Source: Phycisphaerae bacterium
Lineage (GTDB): Bacteria > Planctomycetota > Phycisphaerae > Sedimentisphaerales > Anaerohalosphaeraceae
NCBI GenBank assembly: GCA_007121565.1
Contig: SKKI01000135.1
Span: 1-6,821 of the forward strand
Direction of reading: 5' to 3'
Length of the DNA stretch: 6,821 bases
The translations under genes and the position numbers were made by a program. The notes under the pieces were generated by a model. It worked only from the letters and a program-made list of their open reading frames with translations, had not been told where the DNA came from and searched no databases. Positions 1 to 6,364 of this stretch are shown in pieces (position 1 is the stretch's first letter; every line of letters starts with the position of its first letter).

Positions 1-96
1 ATCGCGCAGACTGACCCATGCGACGCGGTCGCCCATATCGGCCAGCATCACAGACAACTCCCGAACCTTGCCGGGATTGGTCGTCGCAACTAAAAT
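1..96 (-). CDS. rdgB: RdgB/Ham1-type non-canonical purine NTP pyrophosphatase, N-terminal fragment
   Basis: Minus-strand translation from 96 to the window edge begins ILVATTNPGKVREL and continues through SVMLADMGDRVAWVSLRD. This matches the N-terminus typical of the XTP/dITP diphosphatase family, which usually reads M-K-(I/L)-(V/L)-V-A-T-x-N-x-G-K followed by an amphipathic helix and a 'SLRD/SLxD' strand. The family hydrolyses ITP, XTP and their deoxy forms to monophosphates and so keeps deaminated purines out of nucleic acids in the cytoplasm. The T-N-P-G-K segment is the nucleotide-phosphate binding start of the fold. Only about 32 residues are visible; the rest lies beyond position 1. The start is unclear. 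The frame stays open upstream to a TAA near 219, but it contains no ATG, GTG or TTG. The codon where family members have Met is CTT (100-102). Possible starts are ATT at 94-96 or CTG at 112-114, and neither has a Shine-Dalgarno site. The family call is fairly secure; whether the gene is expressed is not. Confidence 0.7.
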   Translation of the reverse strand, partial: MLVATTNPGKVRELSVMLADMGDRVAWVSLRD

Positions 97-158
97 GTTA
101 AGGGGTAAATTCAGTTTATTTCGAGAGGTTTTGCAAGTGGCTCGGCTACTAAAGTGCG

Positions 159-202
159 CCCGCTGGGATCTGTGCGGGGGGCTGGGAGTAATCCCAGTCC
201 CT
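159..202. repeat. Paired G/C-rich hairpins in the rdgB/BNR intergenic gap
   Basis: Two inverted repeats lie side by side. The first is CCCGC (159-163) and GCGGG (174-178) around a 10-nt loop. The second is CTGGGA (182-187) and TCCCAG (192-197) around GTAA, a GNRA-type tetraloop on the plus strand. Its stem can be lengthened to about 11 bp through 177-181 and 198-202 with two G-U pairs. The word CTGGGA occurs in both hairpins (163-168 and 182-187). No run of T directly follows either stem on either strand, so a classical intrinsic terminator is not supported. The element lies downstream of the BNR gene and upstream of the rdgB fragment, both on the minus strand. It could be a transcript-end structure, a dispersed palindromic repeat or the remnant of a mobile element. 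The hairpins are read directly; the role is open. Confidence 0.5.
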
Positions 203-234
203 ACCGCAACCGATTTTATTTAAACAAAAAACCA

Positions 235-1743
235 TTATTCGTTTCCTCTGGGTAACTGCGTGACATTGCCGGCCTTGTCGGCGTAATAGAGGTTCGATTC
301 CGACGGCTGGCGGCTGTGTCCATCGGCCCAGAATGCATAAAAGTCTTCTTTGGCGTTTACCGGCCTTCTGACATGCGAGTGGTTATACGGACTGTTCGCA
401 GTCATATCCATCAGCTTGGTCCAGGTTGCGCCCCGGTTTTCGCTGACAAACTGACTGACCTCGCCGCCGGTACCGTAGGGCTGAGGCGCATTGGGGCCAA
501 GTGCAGCGATAACTCTCCAAGTGCCGTCGGCTTCGACATAAATCGATCCGCCATCGAAGGCATGATCACAGTCGGCAATCACGCTAAAGAGCCACTGTGT
601 GCCGTCCCAGCGTGCCAGTTCAATGTGTCGTGGCCCGCCATCAGGGCCGGGTGTGGCGCCGTACGTGGTTACATACATCACAATCGGATTGCCGTCTTCA
701 TCAAAGTTGACGTCGGTCAGATACACATTTCTCCAGGACGGTGTCATATAGTTACGAACCAGCATCGGCGTAGTTAGATAATCGTCATCGGTCATCGGCA
801 GTGTTACCGGCGTACCGTCCACCGCTTGCCAAGTTTGGCCGTTGTCCAGCGTCTGCACCATATACAGATTGGTTCTCCAGTCCACGTCGATTTTGCCTTG
901 TTCTTTTTCTCCCGTGGGATGGTAATTAAAGGCGGACACAAGCTTTTTGCCGTGTTGGGCGGATATCTGATATGCACCGCGACCGGCAATCGAAATTCTT
1001 TGCGGCTTTGACCAGTTGACACCGTCGGTTGTCCTCATAAACTGAATCGTGCGATGTACCGGATCACGATAGATGGTCAAAAATGCACTAAACCCCGTTG
1101 CACCGTCGCTCCAGGGCTGAAAGTACGAAAAATTGGTAAACGGCACCACGTTGTCATTTTCATCGATTTTCGTTGAGGGGATAAGTTCAAACGCATCAAT
1201 ATTGTAAGGCCGCTTGCTTTTGTGGATATAGCTGGGCCTTCTTGTCCCATGCGAGGTCGAGAATATCCAGATATGTCCGTCTGCGTCCACGCTCATTGTC
1301 GGATTGTCGTGAGCGTTATTGGTTTTCTTGTCCAACAGTAACGTCGGCATAGAGACTTGGCCGGTCTGATGGTCGAACTCCGCGACCATGTGCCAAAGCT
1401 GAAAATTGCTGGTGGGTGATGTGCCGCCATAACAGAAAAATGTCTTATCCACTTCCGGGCGATAGACTGCAAGCGGGGTATGACGCGTACAATACGTCCC
1501 CAGTCCGCCGGAGTACTTATAAACATACTTTCCGGCATCGCCGGTATAGCGGATTTGGTACCATATTCCGCGAAAACCGGTGTCTTTCTTGTTCAAGGTG
1601 ATGTTGGCTGCAACCGGTTCGTCCTTGGTCGTTGTTTCAGGCGGGTCGGCGTCTACAGAAGCAAGGATTTTCGCTGTTTCCACACCAGCCGCAAAAACAG
1701 AACTGACACATGCAACAATAAAACAAATGAAAACGTTTGTCAT
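235..1743 (-). CDS. Secreted BNR/Asp-box beta-propeller protein, possible polysaccharide lyase
   Basis: A 502-residue protein starts with ATG at 1743, preceded four bases upstream by a Shine-Dalgarno-like AGAGAAAG (1748-1755). Residues 1-18 form a hydrophobic signal peptide (MTNVFICFIVACVSSVFA) with a likely cleavage after Ala18 (V-F-A), so export is expected. The mature part contains at least three Asp-box motifs: TTDGVNW (238-244), TLDNGQTW (298-305) and SENRGATW (434-441). These mark sialidase-like six- or seven-bladed beta-propellers. Conserved-looking patches are GFRGIWY (56-62), YVYKYSGGLGTY (73-84), DKTFFCYGG (99-107) and AHDNPTMSVDADGHIWIFSTSHG (starting at 144). The overall pattern resembles the BNR_4 family, which includes glycan-active propellers, and I am reminded of the PL24/PL25 ulvan lyases. 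His145, His165, Tyr207 and Arg226 could form the active site; that is inference. No sialidase FRIP motif is evident, so a sialidase is unlikely. It has its own promoter and is transcribed away from lepA, so it is probably monocistronic. The substrate is unknown. Confidence 0.8.
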   Translation of the reverse strand: MTNVFICFIVACVSSVFAAGVETAKILASVDADPPETTTKDEPVAANITLNKKDTGFRGIWYQIRYTGDAGKYVYKYSGGLGTYCTRHTPLAVYRPEVDKTFFCYGGTSPTSNFQLWHMVAEFDHQTGQVSMPTLLLDKKTNNAHDNPTMSVDADGHIWIFSTSHGTRRPSYIHKSKRPYNIDAFELIPSTKIDENDNVVPFTNFSYFQPWSDGATGFSAFLTIYRDPVHRTIQFMRTTDGVNWSKPQRISIAGRGAYQISAQHGKKLVSAFNYHPTGEKEQGKIDVDWRTNLYMVQTLDNGQTWQAVDGTPVTLPMTDDDYLTTPMLVRNYMTPSWRNVYLTDVNFDEDGNPIVMYVTTYGATPGPDGGPRHIELARWDGTQWLFSVIADCDHAFDGGSIYVEADGTWRVIAALGPNAPQPYGTGGEVSQFVSENRGATWTKLMDMTANSPYNHSHVRRPVNAKEDFYAFWADGHSRQPSESNLYYADKAGNVTQLPRGNE

Positions 1744-1792
1744 GACACTTTCTCTGATTTCTATACAGTCAGCTAAACCTTAACGAAGGCGA

Positions 1793-1821
1793 AATCTATC
1801 AGAACAACGTTTCAAAGTCAA
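1793..1821 (-). promoter_or_regulatory. Predicted sigma70-type promoter of the BNR gene
   Basis: Read on the minus strand, TTGACT (1821-1816, five of six matches to the -35 consensus) is followed after exactly 17 bases by TAGATT (1798-1793, four of six to the -10 consensus). The start of transcription would be near 1786, giving a leader of about 43 bases that contains the AGAGAAAG ribosome-binding site. The position fits the gene that starts at 1743. The consensus is that of E. coli housekeeping sigma, so its use in this organism is inferred. Confidence 0.5.
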
Positions 1822-1847
1822 CTGTTTTTTGCCGTGGGATTTTCGAT

Positions 1848-1876
1848 TTGAGGATTGGGGACAGTGGCGGTATAAT
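1848..1876 (+). promoter_or_regulatory. Predicted sigma70-type promoter of lepA
   Basis: TTGAGG (1848-1853) and a perfect TATAAT (1871-1876) are separated by 17 bases. Transcription would begin near 1883, leaving a leader of about 33 bases before the lepA ATG at 1916. This position also argues against the in-frame TTG at 1829 as a start, because that codon would lie upstream of the promoter. The -35 element diverges from the BNR promoter's -35 element by only 26 bp, so a regulator bound between them could affect both genes. Confidence 0.55.
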
Positions 1877-1915
1877 GGGTGGTTTTGGGTTCTTTTTGAA
1901 AGACATCATAGGCTT

Positions 1916-3715
1916 ATGAGTACTGAGCATATCCGTAATTTTTCGATTGTGGCGCATATTGATCATGGCAAGAGTACGCTGGCCGACCGGCTGCTGGAGT
2001 TGACCGGTGCGGTGAGCGAAAGGGATCGGCGCGAGCAGTTTCTGGACGAGATGGATCTGGAACGTGAGCGCGGGATTACGATCAAGGCCTCTGCGGTGAC
2101 GATGCCGTATGTGTATCAGGGGCAAACGTTTATGCTGAATCTGATCGATACGCCGGGGCATGTGGATTTTCATTATGAGGTCTCGCGTGCGCTGGCGGCG
2201 TGTGAGGGGGCGCTGCTGGTGGTGGACGCCAGCCAGGGGGTCGAGGCGCAGACGGTGGCCAACGCGTACCTGGCGGTGGACAGCGGCTGTGAGATGATCG
2301 GGGTGGTCAATAAGATTGATCTGCCGGCGGCGCGGCCGGAGGGGGTGATCGAGGAAATCGAGCATGTGCTGGGGCTGGGGGCCGATGCGTGCTACCCGAT
2401 CAGCGCCAAGACGGGCCAGGGGGTCGATGCATTGCTGGAGGCAATTGTGACCAAGCTGCCGCCGCCGGAGGACCGCAGCGACCGCCCGGCCGCGGCGCTG
2501 GTGTTTGACAGCCATGCCGATACGTATCGGGGGGTGATCTGTTATGTGCGGGTGTTTGAGGGGGCGCTGGCGGCGCGGCAGAAGATTCGGCTGATGAGCA
2601 GCGGGCGGACGTATACGATCAGCGAACTGGGTAAGTTCTGCCCGCAGATGACGCCGGTCGAGCGGCTGGGCGCCGGGGAGGTGGGGTATGTGATTGCCAA
2701 TATTCGCCAGCTGTCGGATGTGACGATCGGGGAGACGATCACCGATGACGCCGCGCCGGCCGAGAAACCGCTGAGCGGGTATAAGCCGCCGGTGCAGATG
2801 GTGTTTTCGGATTTTTATCCCGGGGGAACGACGGACTATCCGCGGCTGCGGTCGGCGTTTGAGAAGCTGGCGCTGAATGACGCGAGCTTTAGCTTTGTGC
2901 CGCAGAATTCGCCGGCGCTGGGGTTTGGGTTTCGGTGCGGGTTTTTGGGGCTGCTGCATATGGAGATTATCCAGGAGCGGCTGGAGCGGGAAAGCGAGAT
3001 TGATGTGGTGCAGACGGCGCCGACGGTCAGCTATGAGGTGGCGCTGACCGACGGGGAGGTGATGCGGATTGACTCGCCCAGCGCGCTGCCGGATCGGCAG
3101 AAGATTGCCGAGATACGCGAGCCGATTGTGCGGCTGGAGATTATTACGACGGCCGAGAGCATCGGGGGGATTATGAAGCTGGCCGAGGAGCGTCGGTGCA
3201 GGATGATCAAGACCGAGTATATCAGTACGACGCGGGTGCTGCTGGAGTATCGGGCGCCGCTGGCGGAGATTGTGTACGATTTTTACGATCAGCTTAAGAG
3301 CATCAGCAGCGGGTACGCGACGATGGATTATGAACTGCTGGGCTTTGAGGCGGATAACCTGGTGAGGATTGATTTTCTGGTGAACAAGGTGCCGGTTGAT
3401 GCGCTGAGTTTGATTGTGCATCGCAGCAAGGCCGAGCAGCGGGGCCGGCGGCTGATTATCAAGCTGCGCAAGGCGATTCCGCGGCATCAGTTTGAGATTC
3501 CGCTGCAGGTGGCGATCGGGGGCAAGATTATCGCGCGGGAGACGATTAAGGCGTTTCGCAAGGATGTGACGGCCAAGCTGTACGGCGGGGATGTGACGCG
3601 GAAACAGAAGCTGCTGAAAAAGCAGAAGGCAGGCAAGCAGCGGATGAAGAATATCGGGCGCGTGAATATCCCGCAGGAGGCGTTTATGTCCATTCTGGAC
3701 ACCGGGGCAGACTGA
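1916..3715 (+). CDS. lepA: Elongation factor 4 (LepA), ribosome-associated GTPase
   Basis: A 599-residue protein, the same length as E. coli LepA. The G domain shows AHIDHGKST (13-21, P-loop), RGITIK (52-57, switch I), DTPGH (78-82, with the catalytic-type His82), NKID (132-135) and SAK (163-165). The EF-G-like beta-barrel and alpha/beta domains follow, with the LepA hallmark GFRCGFLGLLHMEI (338-351). The LepA-specific C-terminal domain is complete, including the basic segment YGGDVTRKQKLLKKQK and the ending around NIPQEAFMSIL. The family binds the 70S ribosome, back-translocates or remodels stalled ribosomes, and has been linked to 30S maturation. It acts in the cytoplasm and at the membrane. 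The ATG at 1916 was chosen because it gives the family N-terminus (MSTEHIRNFSIVAHIDHGKS) and follows a good promoter. The frame is open further upstream to a TTG at 1829, but those 29 residues are Trp-rich and unlike LepA. The Shine-Dalgarno site is weak. The gene ends with tandem in-frame stops, TGA TAG. The coding strand is notably rich in GGG glycine codons. In many bacteria lepA is followed by lepB; here it is not. Confidence 0.97.
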   Translation: MSTEHIRNFSIVAHIDHGKSTLADRLLELTGAVSERDRREQFLDEMDLERERGITIKASAVTMPYVYQGQTFMLNLIDTPGHVDFHYEVSRALAACEGALLVVDASQGVEAQTVANAYLAVDSGCEMIGVVNKIDLPAARPEGVIEEIEHVLGLGADACYPISAKTGQGVDALLEAIVTKLPPPEDRSDRPAAALVFDSHADTYRGVICYVRVFEGALAARQKIRLMSSGRTYTISELGKFCPQMTPVERLGAGEVGYVIANIRQLSDVTIGETITDDAAPAEKPLSGYKPPVQMVFSDFYPGGTTDYPRLRSAFEKLALNDASFSFVPQNSPALGFGFRCGFLGLLHMEIIQERLERESEIDVVQTAPTVSYEVALTDGEVMRIDSPSALPDRQKIAEIREPIVRLEIITTAESIGGIMKLAEERRCRMIKTEYISTTRVLLEYRAPLAEIVYDFYDQLKSISSGYATMDYELLGFEADNLVRIDFLVNKVPVDALSLIVHRSKAEQRGRRLIIKLRKAIPRHQFEIPLQVAIGGKIIARETIKAFRKDVTAKLYGGDVTRKQKLLKKQKAGKQRMKNIGRVNIPQEAFMSILDTGAD

Positions 3716-3726
3716 TAGCGGCGCGG

Positions 3727-4866
3727 TCAGCGCAATTTTAAGGTGGCCAGCGCGACAACGGCGCAGGCGATGGACAGCAGCCAGAAGCGCACGACGACCT
3801 GGGGCTCGGACCAGCCGGCCAGGTGAAAGTGGTGGTGGATCGGGGCGCAGCGGAAGATGCGCTTGCCGCCGGAGTATTTGAAGTAGCCCACCTGAAGGAC
3901 GACGCTGAACAATTCCATCATAAAGACCCCGCCGATGACAAACAGCAGCAGTTCGTTACGGGTGACGATCGCGCCGTAGCCCATGGCCGCACCCAGCGGC
4001 AGCGAGCCGACATCACCCATGAAGACCTGGGCCGGGTGGCAGTTGTACCACAGAAAGCCGAAGATCGCGCCGGTAATGGCGGCGAAAAAGACGCACAGCT
4101 CGCCGGATTCGGGGATGTGCGGCAGCAGCAGGTAGCTGGCCCAGGTGACCTGGTGGGCGCGGGACATAAATTCGGAGGCGATGTAGCACAGCACGACCAG
4201 GACGATGGACATAATGCCCACGCAGCCCGATGCCAGGCCGTCCATGCCGTCGGTCAGGTTCACCGCGTTGCTGGTGGCGGTGATATACAGGACGGTGATG
4301 ACCGCGAACATCCACATGGCCAGGGGAATGCCGTGCTTGTAGAAAGGCAGCCAGAACATCTTGGCGTCGTCGATGTTTTGGAAGTCGCTGTAGAGGAAGT
4401 AGGCGATCAGGACCGAGCCGCCAAACTGAAAGACGAGCTTTTCCCAGGGCTTGAGGCCGTCGCGGGCGCGCTGGCGGATTTTCCCGGTGAGCTTGAGCCA
4501 GTCATCGACGGCGCCGAGGCCGCCGAACCAGACGATCAGGAAGATGGCTTTGCGGATGAAGGGGTTGTCCAGCCGGGCCCACAGCAGCGTGGCAACGAGG
4601 ATGGCCGAGAGGATGACGATGCCGCCCATCGTGGGGGTATTGGCGCGTTGGCGCATCAGTTCGTTCAGGGCGGCGTGGTGGAACTCGGGGCGGTCGCCGA
4701 TTTTCATGCGCATCAGCCAGCGGATGACGCGCGGGGCCATCAGCAGAGCAACCAGCAGGCCGGTCAGGGCGGCCAGAACAGAGCGAAACAGCACGTCTTC
4801 GTAGGCGTAAAAGCCCACGCGGTGGGTGAAACTGTCACGCAGCCAATAGAGCAGGTGGTAGATCAC
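3727..4866 (-). CDS. mraY: Phospho-N-acetylmuramoyl-pentapeptide-transferase (MraY)
   Basis: A 379-residue integral membrane enzyme that transfers phospho-MurNAc-pentapeptide from UDP to undecaprenyl phosphate, giving lipid I on the cytoplasmic face of the membrane. About ten hydrophobic segments are spread over its length. Signature motifs are all present: TPTMGG (77-82), the DD pair in VDDWLKLTGKIRQRARDGLKPWEK (Asp121, Asp122), NLTDGMDGLA (203-212, Asp206 and Asp209), FMGDVGSLPLG (282-292) and the APIHHHF histidine cluster (341-347, His344-346), followed by EPQVVVRFW. The aspartates and histidines include the known Mg2+ and substrate ligands. The start is GTG at 4864-4866, giving MIYHLLYWL, which agrees with the usual MraY N-terminus. 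No Shine-Dalgarno site precedes it; the leader is A/T-rich instead. It is the last gene of the murE-murF-mraY run and ends 11 bp from the convergent lepA stop. Length and motifs are normal for the family. Confidence 0.97.
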   Translation of the reverse strand: MIYHLLYWLRDSFTHRVGFYAYEDVLFRSVLAALTGLLVALLMAPRVIRWLMRMKIGDRPEFHHAALNELMRQRANTPTMGGIVILSAILVATLLWARLDNPFIRKAIFLIVWFGGLGAVDDWLKLTGKIRQRARDGLKPWEKLVFQFGGSVLIAYFLYSDFQNIDDAKMFWLPFYKHGIPLAMWMFAVITVLYITATSNAVNLTDGMDGLASGCVGIMSIVLVVLCYIASEFMSRAHQVTWASYLLLPHIPESGELCVFFAAITGAIFGFLWYNCHPAQVFMGDVGSLPLGAAMGYGAIVTRNELLLFVIGGVFMMELFSVVLQVGYFKYSGGKRIFRCAPIHHHFHLAGWSEPQVVVRFWLLSIACAVVALATLKLR

Positions 4867-4871
4867 GGGAT

Positions 4872-4907
4872 TTAATTTTTAATTCTTAATTTTTAATTCT
4901 TAATTTT
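4872..4907. repeat. AT-rich 14-bp tandem repeat, 2.6 copies, in front of mraY
   Basis: The unit TTAATTTTTAATTC occurs perfectly at 4872-4885 and 4886-4899, and its first eight bases again at 4900-4907. The block contains only two C and no G on the plus strand, in sharp contrast to the GC-rich genes on both sides. It ends only five bases before the mraY GTG, so it forms the immediate A-rich 5' leader of mraY (minus strand reads AAAATTAAGAATT and so on). It may act as an unstructured leader or an AT-rich upstream promoter element. A weak -35-like TTGCGA (revcomp of 4911-4916) lies upstream, but no convincing -10 element stands out. The rest of the 109-bp gap (4908-4975) has no gene that I can see. 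The repeat is certain; its function is inference. Confidence 0.9.
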
Positions 4908-4975
4908 GGTTCGCAAAGGCGAGGCTCGACGAAGCCGGCGGTACACTGCTCGGGGACAGATACACGGGTTCGGGC

Positions 4976-6364
4976 CTAAGGTGATACTGCCGGTAAGTGT
5001 TTGATCGTCTCGACGGCGGCTTCCAGGGCCGCGCTGCGGGAGCCTTTGACCAGTATTATATCGGCAGGACGGACAAAACTGTGCAGTTTATCGCACAGCT
5101 CGGCGGTGGTTTTGAAGATTTCGCTTGTGCCGTCAAAACCTGCCTGTCGGGCGCCTTGTACAATATCGGACGCGAACGGGCCGCAGGCCAGCAGACACAC
5201 TACACCGGCGTCGGCGGCCTGCTGTCCGAGCCGACGATGCAGCCGGGCGGCACCGGGGCCCAGCTCGCCCATGCTGCCGGCGACAAAGACGGCGCGCTGC
5301 CGGGTTTGCTTTGCCATGTGCGCCAGCGTGTCCAGCGCATTGGCGGTTGAGACGGGGCTGGCATTGTAGCAGTCGTTCAGCAGCGTCAGCGAGCCGATGG
5401 TTTCGGTTGCAAGCCGCATGGGAAATGGCTTCAAGTCGGCCATCGCCTCGGCGAAGTCCGATAACGCAACCTTAAGGTCGCGGCAAATCGACCAAACGGT
5501 CAGGGCGTTGATCAGGTTGGCCCTGCCCGGCAGCGGTACGGTTATCGCCCTGCCTTCGATGGTCAGCGTGCCGGTTAAACCGTCGCTGATCAGATCGTTG
5601 CCGATAATATCGCAGTTGTCGGTTGTGCCGAAGGTTTTAATCCGGCAATCCAGCGTTTTGGCATAGGCGACGAGGTCGGGCTGATCGCCGTTGATAATCA
5701 GTGTGCCGCCGGGCTTGAGGCCTTTGGCGATAGAGGCTTTTTCAATCAGAATGTTTTTGAGACTGCCGAGGCATTCCAGATGCGCCGGTCCGATAAGTGT
5801 AATGCAGGCTATATCAGGATTGGCAATTCGGGCAAGGGGTTCGATCTCGCCGGGGTGATTGGTTCCCAATTCAGTCAGCAGCACTTGGCAATCGGCCGGC
5901 GCGCTGAGGATTGTCAGCGGCACACCGATATGATTATTGAAGCTGCCGGCCGCCTGATGGCTTTTGTAAAAGCGGCTCAATACGTGATGGAGCATATGCC
6001 GGACGGTGGTCTTGCCGGCCGAGCCGGTGATGGCGATAACCGTGGCCGACAGTTGCCGGCGGTACCACCTGGCCAGTGTCGCCAGTGCGCCGACTGTGTC
6101 ATTAACAATAAGAACCGGGGTTGTTTTATCGGACGGCATTGCCGGTGCATATTCGGCGATGATACACGCGGCGCCTTGGCGCGCGGCGGCGGCGGCGAAG
6201 TCGTGTCCGTCAAACCGCTGGCCGCGGATCGCGACAAACGCCTGGCTGGGCAGGATCGCGCGCGAATCAATCGTGATGCCGTGTACCTGGGCATCATTGA
6301 CAGGGTGTGCCGAGCTATCGGCGTCCAGAACGTTGATTAGATTTTTCAGGGTTGTCTGGATCAT
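4976..6364 (-). CDS. murF: UDP-N-acetylmuramoyl-tripeptide--D-alanyl-D-alanine ligase (MurF)
   Basis: A 462-residue cytoplasmic Mur ligase that uses ATP to join D-Ala-D-Ala to UDP-MurNAc-tripeptide, completing the pentapeptide precursor. Three domains are visible. The N-terminal UDP-binding domain carries ITIDSR (30-35) and AFVAIRGQRFDGHDF. The central ATPase domain has the P-loop TGSAGKTT (113-120), FNNHIGVPLTIL (142-153), TELGTNHPGEI (164-174) and GPAHLECLGS (192-201) with the downstream EKA. The C-terminal domain contains NDCYNASP (330-337), GSMGELG (363-369) and VKGSR (439-443). The P-loop ends GKTTV, where many MurF proteins have GKTTT, a mild variation. The ATG at 6362-6364 overlaps the murE stop as ATGA, implying translational coupling, and no strong Shine-Dalgarno site is needed. 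The stop is TAG at 4976-4978. Its length is normal. MurF rather than MurC, D or E is favoured by the NDxYNAxP and GSMGELG motifs and by its position after murE. Confidence 0.96.
   Translation of the reverse strand: MIQTTLKNLINVLDADSSAHPVNDAQVHGITIDSRAILPSQAFVAIRGQRFDGHDFAAAAARQGAACIIAEYAPAMPSDKTTPVLIVNDTVGALATLARWYRRQLSATVIAITGSAGKTTVRHMLHHVLSRFYKSHQAAGSFNNHIGVPLTILSAPADCQVLLTELGTNHPGEIEPLARIANPDIACITLIGPAHLECLGSLKNILIEKASIAKGLKPGGTLIINGDQPDLVAYAKTLDCRIKTFGTTDNCDIIGNDLISDGLTGTLTIEGRAITVPLPGRANLINALTVWSICRDLKVALSDFAEAMADLKPFPMRLATETIGSLTLLNDCYNASPVSTANALDTLAHMAKQTRQRAVFVAGSMGELGPGAARLHRRLGQQAADAGVVCLLACGPFASDIVQGARQAGFDGTSEIFKTTAELCDKLHSFVRPADIILVKGSRSAALEAAVETIKHLPAVSP

Noticed and set aside
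120..234. Riboswitch upstream of rdgB
   Set aside because: I compared the structured stretch from memory with TPP, cobalamin, glycine, fluoride and c-di-GMP signatures and saw no matching conserved core.
1829..1915. N-terminal extension of LepA from a TTG at 1829
   Set aside because: The 29 extra residues are Trp- and Phe-rich and absent from the family, and the predicted promoter (1848-1876) lies inside them.
1799..3487. Long 562-residue open frame antisense to lepA
   Set aside because: It is very rich in Pro, His, Arg and Gln with no domain pattern, as expected opposite a GC-rich gene whose third codon positions are mostly G or C. lepA on the other strand is unambiguous.
3712..3740. Intrinsic terminator between lepA and mraY
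   Set aside because: The candidate stems have four pairs or contain mismatches, and the T run is only four bases; too weak to list as a terminator.
3823..4875. 350-residue open frame antisense to mraY
   Set aside because: The composition is dominated by Gly, Ala, Asp, Gln and Val with no recognisable fold, and it is a shadow of the membrane protein on the minus strand.
1857..4959. The 8-mer GGGGACAG shared by 1857-1864 and 4952-4959
   Set aside because: It recalls ends of some dispersed repeats, but the match does not extend beyond eight bases and could be chance in GC-rich DNA.
5780..6340. 186-residue plus-strand open frame within murF
   Set aside because: It lies opposite well-conserved MurF motifs and shows no family features of its own.
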